Positions 35,201 through 44,340 of a stretch of 64,000 nucleotides of DNA are shown here, in pieces (within the stretch, counting starts at the first letter, position 1; every line of letters starts with the position of its first letter). This DNA comes from Hirundichthys speculiger (taxonomy: Eukaryota > Chordata > Actinopteri > Beloniformes > Exocoetidae): assembly GCA_018398805.1 (NCBI GenBank), contig JAGFBZ010000169.1, forward strand, positions 1-64,000, in the 5' to 3' direction. The notes under the pieces were generated by a model. That model did no database searches and was not told the origin of the DNA. It worked only from the letters and a program-made list of their open reading frames with translations. The position numbers and the translations under genes were made by a program.

Positions 35201-35921
35201 TGAGGTGAGGAGAGCAGCCAGGGGATGAAAAGTAGCAATTTTACATCACAAATCATCCGAAATTCACAAATTTTCTCCAAAAGTCGTGATTTTGAGAAAT
35301 TTCTGATCACATGACAAAAGTCTTCGATTTAGAAAATCGTCTCAATTTTATATCTTGATTTTTTTTTTTCCTTTAAGTAAAAAGTCACTTTTTTTTTTTG
35401 CAATTTTACAAGAAAAATTGGAGATTGTTGGGTGATATTTCTCCATTTTACGATTTAAAAAAGAAAAGAACTTTTCAAACACTGCCAGAAATGTGTCATT
35501 TTAGGACCAAAAGTTGCAATTATACAAAGTTACAACAAAGCCGTAATTTCATGTCAAAATTACAATTTTCAGAAGTTTATATTTGACACCAAATAAAACC
35601 TGTAATTTAAAGTTAAAAAGTGATGATTTTGTGAAATTTGTGATCGTACAACACAAGTATTGGTTTTAGACGTGTCGATTTTCAACAATTCTCAATTAAA
35701 TTTTTTTTTTCCAAAGTCATGATTTTTTTTTAAATTTTATTTGCATTTGTGATTCTACAAGAAGAATTCATGATTTTTAGGAGAAAAGTCTCAATTCTAT
35801 CAAAGAATCGTAATTTTTGCAAAATTTGACATTTTTTGACAAAAATTTAATATACTTGTTTTTTTTATTTTTAAACAACAAAAAGTTGATATTTTTGAAA
35901 TTCTCCACTTTACACTAAACC
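35201..35921. repeat. degenerate AT-rich tandem-like region
   Basis: There are recurrent words (aagtcgtgatttt, caattttac, aaaattg, gtaattt) with irregular spacing, as in an old decayed array related in style to 29251-29725. Confidence 0.4.
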
Positions 35922-36408
35922 AGTGGTTCTCTAACTTTTAATCCTGCGTACCACCTGAGAAACTATTCAGTTCTCTGAGTTCCACCACGATGACCAGTTT
36001 TAAGATATAGCCAAATATGGCTTCAGAATTAGCTGTAAACACACAGGAGAGATGTTTATTCCTTATTGTAGTTATTTATTACCTGAGTTGTTACTTTACT
36101 GAATCAAACTTTTACAACTCTGTCCAACAATTCTCACAGACTCATACCCTATTACAGAGAAAATAAACACACTCAACAGTTGTTACATCTGCACTGAAAC
36201 TGAATATGCAACAAATATCTTTTAAAAAGACAGTTTTAATTATCTCAAGCTACACATTTCGTTTGAGACGTATTTATAATGTATTGTATGTTTCTGATTT
36301 TTTTTTTTTCTCAAATGAAAATGTGGAAAGTCATGACGTTCCCTGCGTCCCACCAGAGAGCGCTCACGTACCACCGGTGGCACGCGTACCACAGTTTGCG
36401 CACCACTG
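35922..36408. mobile_element. hAT MITE (CAGTGGTTCTC ends)
   Basis: It begins CAGTGGTTCTCTAACTTTTA and ends with GTACCACAGTTTGCGCACCACTG. These are the standard ends of a widespread fish and vertebrate hAT MITE. The flanking 8 bases match at 5 of 8 positions. Confidence 0.75.
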
Positions 36409-37068
36409 CGCTACATTTGCGAGTTAAAGGCCGACGGTCGCCGTTTCGACAGCCTCCAGACGGTTTTAAAGCGACCGTGAGCAGCCTGTGGAGAGCTTGA
36501 AGATGAGAGTTCTTGATCAGTCATCCTGTTAAAACTGCTTGAACTTGAACTTGAACTTGAACTTGTTTCCCTCCTGTTGGCTGAAACCTTTTCACCCATC
36601 AGGACCAGCAGACGGGTCGTCGGAGTTTTTCATTTTCCTACCGAGGTCGATTGACGGTGACGCTGTGGAGTTAAGTCATTAAAGCTTCATCTGTCCGTGC
36701 TGCTGTTTTTATCGTTTTGCTTAATGGCTCTTTAAAGAGGAAAGCGTAGATGAAATAAAGCCTTCATTTATATTCCTGCCTCTCGTCCAGACTTGCGCAC
36801 CTCCTTGAGGTAAACCGACGTGCGTGGGAGAAATGACCCAGAGGCCTGGCGTGCTAATTTAGCGTCCCACTGATGAATTTGTCTCAGCTTGATCTCTTTA
36901 GATGCCACATGTGAACTCGACTGAAACGGGAGAGACGAGTTCACGAGCAGCAGCTGCGCTCATCTTTCCAGCCAACTTCTCTACCTCGTTTATTTGAAGA
37001 AGGCGTCTTCCTGTGATGCGTCTGTGGGAGCGGCGGTGTGTTTTCATGCACCCCAACCCTCGTGCATG
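36409..37068. other. unassigned DNA
   Basis: There is a short (aacttg)n run at 36540-36565. No gene is supported. Confidence 0.4.
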
Positions 37069-38664
37069 TAGGGATGCACGATGACTGTTTTTTAAAACCG
37101 ATACCGATAACCGATAACACACACATATACCTAAGATCATTACATCAATACTATGAACAAAATCAAAAACAGTTTGGACTCTTTAAATGAACAGATATTT
37201 ATTTTTTCCAATGAAAAACTATTGTCAAACCTCCCAAAAATTTTCGTAAAGCTATCAAACAAACCTATTTGATATCTCACATTAACTTAAATAAGGTTCA
37301 TTACTGACTGATATAAAAAATAAAGGCTCCTTGAACTGATGGAAATACATGCATCAGAATTACTAACTGAAAAAAATTCACATTTAAAGGATTTTGACTT
37401 GTGGTTCCATTTAAATTAATACCTTTAATTAAAGTAAATGAGGTTTAGTAGATTTTATTTTTTATTTTTTAATCTCATGGAAGCTTTAGATGAGAGGAAT
37501 GAGGGAGAGGAGAGACTGCTGCTGGCTTGCTCACGTTAGCATTAGCTCGCGTTAGCGCGATTTCAAAACTCCATGGAAGCGATTGTTATGTTGTAGGAGG
37601 CTGATCAGGTTTTACATATTAAAGCTTGTGCTTCCCTCCTCGTAGAATTCACTCGGAGGATTCGTCACAAATAACCACCAAACTATCTTCTTCTGAAACT
37701 TTAACGAAGTTCCACGCCGCCATGTTTGTTGTGATCAGCGCTGTGCTGCAGGCTGCATTCAAGGTGTAACGTTAATTCCCACGTTCCCTCGTTTGCTAGT
37801 CGTTCTTTCAGCCTTTTCTATTTTTTTTCTTTTTTAATGTGTAACATGTGGGAAAATACTGCGAATATCAAATAAAGTCAGCAACTACTAAAATTACGTA
37901 TTAAATTGTGCTATTTTTCCCTCCTTCGTTTGGAGCATTTGTCACAAATAACCAGCAAACTATCTTCCTCTGAAACTTTAACAAATTTCTACATCATCGC
38001 CGCCATGTTTGTTTGTTTATCAGCGCACTGGTCCGCAATGCTACATTCAAGATGTAATGTAAATTCCTCCTGTTCCCTCATTTGCGCATCGTTATTTCAG
38101 CCTTTTCTATTTTTTTTCTTTTTTATGTGTAACATGTGGGAAAATACTGCGAATATCAATTCAAGTCAGCAACTACTAAAATTATGACCGAGTTAACGAC
38201 TTGTTTTCTGGCATGAGGGGGTATTCTTGATTTTCCTGATTGAGTAATAATTTTTCTGATTATGCCGACGTCACTTGAACATAACATTCACTGCCGGTCA
38301 TTCAAGACTCAGAGGGAGTGAGACACTGCTGTGTTAACAGAAATATAAATGTTATCGGGACTATTCGTCGTGATATCGGACTTATCGGGATGACATCATA
38401 ATTTCCTGTTATAGGCCCGATAGTTATCGACCCGATAGTTATTGGGTCGATAGTTATCAGGTCGATAGTTATCGGGTCGATAGTTATCGGTCCGATAGTT
38501 ATCGGGTCGATAGTTATTGGTCCGATAGTTATCGGGTCGATAGTTATCGGGTCGATAGTTATCGGTCCGATAGTTATCGGGTCGATAGTTATCGGGTCGA
38601 TAGTTATCGGTCCGATAGTTATCGGGTCGATAGTTATCGGGTCGATAGTTATCGTGAATCCCTG
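37069..38664 (-). mobile_element. hAT family 'GATGCACG' copy D, chimeric with an internal tandem duplication
   Basis: The left end is TAGGGATGCACGATGAC and the right end CGTGAATCCCTG. The segment from about 37600 to 37895 is repeated, diverged, at 37897-38185; the first unit is most like copies B2 and E (tcgtagaattcactcgg), the second like copies A and C (tccttcgtttggagcat). The flanks do not match (CGTGCATG against CTAACTGG). A short minisatellite lies at the right tip. It ends 27 bases before the probable non-coding st6gal2 exon. Confidence 0.85.
38418..38655 (+). repeat. 15-bp minisatellite (gatagttatcgggtc) at the hAT tip
   Basis: About 16 units with cggtcc and cgggtc variants alternating in a higher-order pattern (one cggtccgat unit followed by one or two cgggtcgat units). 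It lies immediately inside the right terminal repeat of copy D. Confidence 0.92.
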
Positions 38665-38690
38665 CTAACTGGTGCTGCTTCTTCTCTCAG

Positions 38691-38748
38691 GGTCCTGTTT
38701 GTATCCTGGCAGACTTATGGGCAGGAAGAAATAAAAGCATCGGTTCAG
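38691..38748 (+). other. st6gal2: probable non-coding 5' exon of st6gal2
   Basis: This 58-nt stretch is flanked by a strong acceptor (gcttcttctctcag) and a strong donor (TTCAG/gtgagt). A 90-nt intron (38749-38838) separates it from the next acceptor, tttctgtttccag at 38838. It has no ATG start in frame with the protein, so it would be 5' UTR. Sialyltransferase genes commonly have several untranslated 5' exons. Transcript support is not visible, so this is inferred from splice sites and position only. Confidence 0.55.
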
Positions 38749-38838
38749 GTGAGTGCTGGTGAGGTTGCAGCAGCAGTCCGGTTATTCCCGTCTCATCTCG
38801 GCTCAACTGTGACCTTTTGTTTCTGTTTCTGTTTCCAG

Positions 38839-38928
38839 GCCGTCCAGCGGACCTCCGGGTCCGGTCCAGGGTGTGGGGCTTTGTTGTTGGCGGGTCAGCT
38901 CAGCGGGAGTCTGCGTGGGTGAGAGGTG
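38839..38928 (+). other. st6gal2: 5' UTR part of the first coding exon of st6gal2
   Basis: It runs from the acceptor AG at 38837-38838 to the initiation ATG at 38929. The start context, gaggtgATGa, has G at -3 and A at +4, an acceptable but not ideal vertebrate context. The segment contains no upstream ATG. Confidence 0.6.
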
Positions 38929-39910
38929 ATGAAGTCCAGCATGAGGCACTGGTGGAGGATGGTGCTCGCCGCCATGCTGGCCTGGGTCCTCCTCTTCCTC
39001 GCCCTGCTCTCGTACTTCCTGGACGCTCGCGTGGACGAGCCGCTGACCTCCGCCGGCTCCCTGCTCTCCCAGCATCCCGACACCCGCCGGCTGGCTTCCA
39101 TCCAGGCCCCCCACCAGCAGCACGCCGTCCTGGGCTCCAGGTTTCAGCAGGCCTTCCCGTTAACCGCGGCGTTCCCTCGAGGCGAGCCGGAGCCTTCCGC
39201 CGGCTCCACGACCCCGGAGACCAGCGTGGAGGTGAGCCGCAGCCCAAACGGCGCCCCCTACGGCAGCCAGGAGGCCGGCCGCCAGGACTACCTGGACCCG
39301 CAGAGCCTCGCCGCCTGGTCCTCCTTCGGCACGGAGAACGTGGGCTCGCACTCGGACCCCGGGTTCCAGAGTCGCGAGAGAACGTCTCGGGCGGCCGAGT
39401 ATCAGAACCAGGTCTCCAGTCGGTACCACGCAGGCGAAGAAGACGACGGGAGGGAAAATGAGTACGAAGAGCCGGGGAGCCGAATGAGGACTACAGCGGG
39501 CCAGAGGCCCGGCGATGACTCCAGCGATCTGGAGGAGAGCCAGTTCTCCAGGGCCGCCTCCCTGGTGGAGCGGCTGTGGAGGGGGCGCGTCTCCTCCGGC
39601 ATGCTGAGCCCCCGACTGCAGCGCGCCAGGAAGGACTACATGAATGCCAACAAGCACCGCGTCTCCTACAAGGGGCGTCGCCGCGCCGCCCAAAGTGCCA
39701 AGGAGCTGCTGTGTCAAGTGAAAGCCCAGGTCCGCTTGAGAACGGTGGACGGGTCGGAGCAGCCCTTCGCCTCGCTGGGCTGGGCCGGCGTCGTGCCGCC
39801 GGTTCCCCTGGAGCAGGTGCACGGGCGGCAGGGGCGGAGCAGCTTCAAGACCTGCGCGGTGGTCACCTCCGCCGGCGCCATCCTGCACTCCGGCCTGGGA
39901 AAGGAGATCG
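38929..39910 (+). CDS. st6gal2: st6gal2 first coding exon (anchor, stem, start of catalytic domain)
   Basis: Beta-galactoside alpha-2,6-sialyltransferase 2 is a Golgi type II membrane enzyme that transfers sialic acid from CMP-sialic acid to terminal galactose in alpha-2,6 linkage. This exon encodes 327 codons plus one base. I chose ATG 38929; the GTG one codon upstream is not a plausible start. Residues 1-10 (MKSSMRHWWR) are a basic cytoplasmic tail, about 11-31 a hydrophobic signal anchor, and about 32-205 a low-complexity acidic stem, the least conserved part of the family. From about R215 the conserved region starts (RLW, then the SSGML-SPRLQ stretch, LLCQ with C262). C309-A-V-V opens sialylmotif L; its cysteine is normally disulphide-bonded to motif S. 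The exon ends in phase 1 at GATCG/gtgagt. Its product matches ST6GAL2 better than ST6GAL1 in the long stem and the LLCQ and motif L surroundings. The a or b teleost paralogue cannot be told. Confidence 0.93.
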
Positions 39911-40127
39911 GTGAGTTACGGGGACGTGTGCAGGAATGCTGTGCTGTGTCTGTTTGTACAAAATCTTTGAAAAATGAAAAAAAAAAACAAAACATGCTTT
40001 GATTGAAATCAAGGGAAAAACCCCGCCCTCTTAGAGCTCTGTAGCTCCGCCCTCTAGGGCTGTAGCGATACAATAATCTGGCGATACTATACACGATATT
40101 CGGCTCACAATATATTATACAGTGATC

Positions 40128-40748
40128 CCTTGCCACTTTGCGGTTTAAGTTATTTGCGGATTTTTCAGAAATATATAAAATAATTTTAAAAGTTTTGAAA
40201 AATTTAAAAAATCGCGGAAACATCACAGGATGCTGTGCGCGTTCTCTCACAGTGAAGAAATGTTGTGAGCCAGCCTGGCCCCTTTAAGAAGGTGGCCTTA
40301 TGGGTAATGGTGTGGCCTTATGGGTAATGTAGTGTGTGTGTCGTGGGACGGCAGAATGAAAACGTGGTTAGATGAAAAGTGTAGTGAGCATCAACAGCAG
40401 CCCAGCGTGTATAGATTTACATTCTCTGTTAACCGACAGGAGCCCAACAATACAACCTGTGTGATGTTACAAGTTCCTGCAGTGACACAATAAAGTTCCC
40501 ATTCAATGCAGAGAAAACCAGACTGTTTGTTTTGTTGTTGTTAGCGTGTTAGCCGCTAATTACGAACCAAAAATAGCAGAATAGCAGCGGTTTGTTTACT
40601 ACGGTTCAGAGACCAGAGGCTGTGAAGGAAACAGAAAGACCACAGTTGAGCCTTTGTCTTGTTTCGCTACTTTTTTACAGTTTTTAAACATATTTTAAAC
40701 ACATTATTTAGGCTCGGGGGGCTCCGGCTCCCGTTCGCGGATTTTGAT
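40128..40748. mobile_element. short non-autonomous DNA element, copy 2
   Basis: It starts acagtgatcccttgcc and ends cgttcgcggattttgat. The interior matches 240-600 in reverse. Host sequence resumes at atcatttccctaaag, as in the uninterrupted copy at 27822. Confidence 0.7.
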
Positions 40749-41299
40749 TAACATCATTTCCCTAAAGATTTTAAAGGGACAAAGTAATTTTGGTGACATC
40801 TTGTGAGTGTTCCAATGACTTTGTTTGAATTAATTGAACTGAAAGCATCAATTACACATTATATGGCTGACAGGCAGCTTGCAAATGCTGGACAACATGA
40901 ATAAAAGATTTGTTGAGAAAAAAAGTTTCATTTATTTAAACAGTGCAAATTGTTGCTTGCAAGCTTTTAAAGGTGGGGCACAATGGAGAGTTAAAGTACA
41001 GCTAGTGTCCTTCTTTGGCAGCTTTTCTGGCTTGATACTGAACATATGAGGTAGCAATTAGCCGTTCTAGCTACCAGGTTCAGTAAAAATGAACCATGAC
41101 AGCCAATAATTCAAGTCCACTGGAACAACATTTAAGCCGCCTTAAAACTGCACCCATCTGAGCAGAGTAGCTGGAGGACTTAATGGGACTGTAACCCCCG
41201 CAGGACACGAGGGTTTAGAAAGGAGCTTCGAATATCGATACCCACGGCTGAAAAACTGATACTCTCCGGGGAAATAAAATATCGATATATATCACAGAA

Positions 41300-42218
41300 T
41301 AGGGATGTAACGATATGGAAAATTTAATATCTCGATTATAGTGACCAAATTATCACGGTTTACGATATTATCGCGATATTCTTAATTGCTGTACAAATGT
41401 CTAAAAAATCATACATTTTAATAATTTCACAAAATCTTGTGATTTTCTTGTCATACCAAAACATCAGAAGCCAAAATTTTATCAAAATGAAACTTTCACA
41501 TTAAAAGGGCAAACAACTGGCACAGAAAGAGGTTTTATTTTAAATGAACAAAATAAATAACAGGAACAAAGCTTATATGTCTGGTGCAAATTTAAATAAA
41601 CACTTTAATAACCATAGTAGGTCAAAATATGCAAACAATTATCAGGAACAAAAATTATAGTGAAGGTCAAATGAAATAAACTTTTGACTTTAAGCTGAAC
41701 CTTAAATACGTATAAATGTGTAAATAAAGAAACAGTTGTTTAGGAGCCAAATATGTTGTTCTGAATTGTAGTTCACTCTGTGTGTCTGTGGGTGGCGCTG
41801 TGCTGTTACCTGAGGGTCAGGTATAAAGGTAGCTGCCTGTTATTGGTTAGCTGTTGGACCCGGAATGGCTAAAGGTTTTTAACCGCTGTGGCGCTAACTG
41901 CCGGCGTTATGGTTGTCGGATCAGTTAATGGAATAAATTAATATTTTAACTGCATCAGAAGAACATCGTTCCGGTCATTTTTTAATGTCCTGCATGCTAT
42001 CACAACTTTCCGCCATGCTAACATTATGATGCCGATGTTACAAGCTACATGTTCACGCGAGACACAGTCGTGAGTCGCTAACAGACGTGAATGAGGCTGA
42101 TATTACACATCCTGGTAATCGACCGCGATAATGAGATGAAGTCAAACATAAATTGTAATCGTTATCACGTAGAATTTTACTGCACTTTACAGTAATACCG
42201 GTAACCGTTCCATCCCTA
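41300..42218. mobile_element. hAT element (TAGGGATGTAACG) nested in 40055-42248
   Basis: The ends TAGGGATGTAACGATATGG and CCGTTCCATCCCTA are flanked by the duplication TCACAGAA/TCGCAGAA (41292-41299 and 42219-42226, 7 of 8). It is 919 bp and non-coding. Confidence 0.88.
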
Positions 42219-42256
42219 TCGCAGAATCGATAAAATATCTCAGCTCTACCGCCCTC

Positions 42257-42900
42257 GTTTGCTTGAATGCTGAAAAAGTTCGTCCGTGTTATTTTTTTTT
42301 CATCGACATTCGTCCCGCCCCCTGGAAAGCGCATCCTAGCGTCCAGCTTTGCCGCTGGAAGTTTCCAGCCTGAAACGACAACATTTCGCCGCCGCGACGC
42401 CTGACGGCTCAGCTCAGACCATCAGCTCACGTCGCTCGGTTTCACGCCGTTGTTGTGCGACTCTACTGAAGAGGTCACGGCGTGAAACGGTGCATGGATG
42501 CCCTCATGCTGCAGCAGACCCGGTGAATATTTCTGATTCCAAATTGCTGAATTTGACCTTTTAATTAATCAATATTAAATCTGGTGACATGAGTTCAGGT
42601 TTTAAAGGTTAAAGCGAGCAAACGTTTCAGATTTAAAGGGCAGCGCCGGCGTTTCAACCTGCCTTAGTGAAAGCAGAGCTGCAGCAGGTCAGAGGGCACA
42701 AACCACTGACTTTTATTCTTTTACATCAAATATGAAGATCAGCAGACAACGATGAGGTTTTGTTGTCCTTCAAAGATGAACTCGTCAAACTGACGGTTCA
42801 TTAACTTGACTGTGTGCCCAGTAGGTTAGGAGTGTGCTTTTTTCTTCCTTGCTTTTAAATGTGTGTTCTCGGTTGAGTCTTGGCAGCTCCGGGGGGGGGG

Positions 42901-42941
<41 letters not shown>

Positions 42942-43113
42942 GGAGAGAGTGTGAACTGACGACAGATGGCTCGCTAGAACCCCCCCCCCCACCCACCCCC
43001 GCCGGGCTCCTTCGCATCACATATAGCTTCCTCGTGTCTCTCCGAGAACTCGGCTCTTCAAAGCGAGAGCGGCTGTTAAAAACGACGGCGTGGTCGCTGT
43101 AGCCAGATTGGAC

Positions 43114-43152
<39 letters not shown>

Positions 43153-43200
43153 CGCTCGACCTCGTGGTCACAGTGGACGAAGGCGGGAACGCCGGTCCTC
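42257..43200. other. intronic unique DNA with an extreme G tract
   Basis: 42890-42941 is an almost pure G tract of about 50 bases with single A interruptions, followed by a C tract at 42980-42995 and a (GA)n microsatellite at 43117-43148. No gene is supported. Confidence 0.6.
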
Positions 43201-43204
43201 CACT

Positions 43205-43490
43205 TTGAAATTCAATTCAATTTTATTTGTATAGCGTCTGTTACAATGTCAACTGTCTCCAGGAGCTTTACAGAGACCCAGATCATGACCCCCGAGCAAA
43301 TATCATTAACTAAAATTATAATATTAAATCCTAAACAAGGATAATGGAGGTAAAAAACTCCCACAGAGGGAGAAAAAAACCTTTAAGCCAAACAGAGGCA
43401 AGAAAAAACTCCACTTTAAGAGGAAGAAACCTGGACCAGGACCTGGATCATATGGAGGGACCTTCCTGATGAAGACCAACTGGATAAAGA
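43205..43490 (-). mobile_element. LINE/SINE-type retroposon fragment, minus orientation
   Basis: It begins aattcaattttatttgtatagcg and contains aggcaagaaaaaactcc and gaggaagaaacctggacc, the recognisable text of a very common teleost L2/CR1-type dispersed repeat. It is non-coding here. Confidence 0.65.
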
Positions 43491-43499
43491 CAGAAAACA

Positions 43500-44236
43500 A
43501 GAGGAGAGACAGAGAGAGGATGGAGGACAGAGAGAGGATGGAGAACAGAGAGAGGATGGAGGACAGAGAAGATGGAGGACAGACAGAGGACGGAGGACAG
43601 AGAGAGGGCGGAGGACAGAGAGAGGACGGAGGACAAAGAGAGGATGGAGGATGGAGGGAGGATGGAGGACAGAGAGAGGATGGAGGACAGAGAAAGGAGA
43701 GAGGACAGAGAGAGGAGGGAGGGCAGAGAAGATGGAGGACAAATAGAGGATGTAGGACAGAGAGAGGATGGAGGACAGAGAGAGGATGGAGAACAGAGAA
43801 AGGAGAGAGGACAGAGAGAGGATGGAGGACAGAGAGGATGGAGGACAGGGAGGATGGAGGACAGAGAGAGGATGGAGGACAGAGAAAGGATGGAGGACAG
43901 AGAGAGGATGGAGGACAGAGAGGATGGAGGACAGAGAGAGGATGTAGGACAGAGAGAGGATGGAGGACAGAGAGAGGTGGGAGGACAGAGAGAGGTGGGA
44001 GGACAGAGAGAGGATGGAGGACAGAGAGAGGATGGAGGAGAGAGGATGGAGGACAGAGAGAGGATGGAGGACAGAGAGAGGATGGAGGACAGAGAGAGGA
44101 TGGAGGACAGAGAGAGGATGGAGGACAGAGAGAGGATGGAGGACAGAGAAAGGAGAGAGGACAGAGAGAGGTGGGAGGACAGAGAGAGGATGGAGGACAG
44201 AGAGAGGAGGGAGGACAGAGAGAGGAGAGACAAATG
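43500..44236 (+). repeat. GA-rich minisatellite (gaggatggaggacagaga)
   Basis: About 42 units of 15-18 bp. It is purine-only on the + strand over about 700 bp with rare interruptions. Three overlapping frames stay open on + and one on - purely because of the unit, so none is called a gene. It lies in the intron after 39910. Confidence 0.93.
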
Positions 44237-44340
44237 ACTGAATGAAATGACTATATAAACAGATGCAGGTAGCAGCACTGAGGTGAGATGGTCAGAGGAC
44301 TAGATCACCGGTCACCACGGCAACCGACATCCTGAACACA

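Larger units (their letters stand above)
40055..42248. mobile_element. hAT element (TAGGGCTGTAGCGATA) with two nested elements, in intron
   Basis: The ends are TAGGGCTGTAGCG and CTCAGCTCTA, with an exact 8-bp duplication CCGCCCTC (40047-40054 and 42249-42256). It contains a MITE (about 40128-40748) and a second hAT (41300-42218). No transposase is seen. Confidence 0.9.

Noticed and set aside
39160..39888. 242-codon minus-strand open frame, and plus-strand frames at 38817 and 39576
   Set aside because: They overlap the st6gal2 coding exon in other frames. The GC-rich exon lacks stops in shadow frames; the conserved protein is in the frame from 38929.
43469..44245. Open frames of 258, 276 and 221 codons, on both strands
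   Set aside because: They follow from a 15-18 bp purine array without stop codons in several frames. The predicted proteins are pure repeats.
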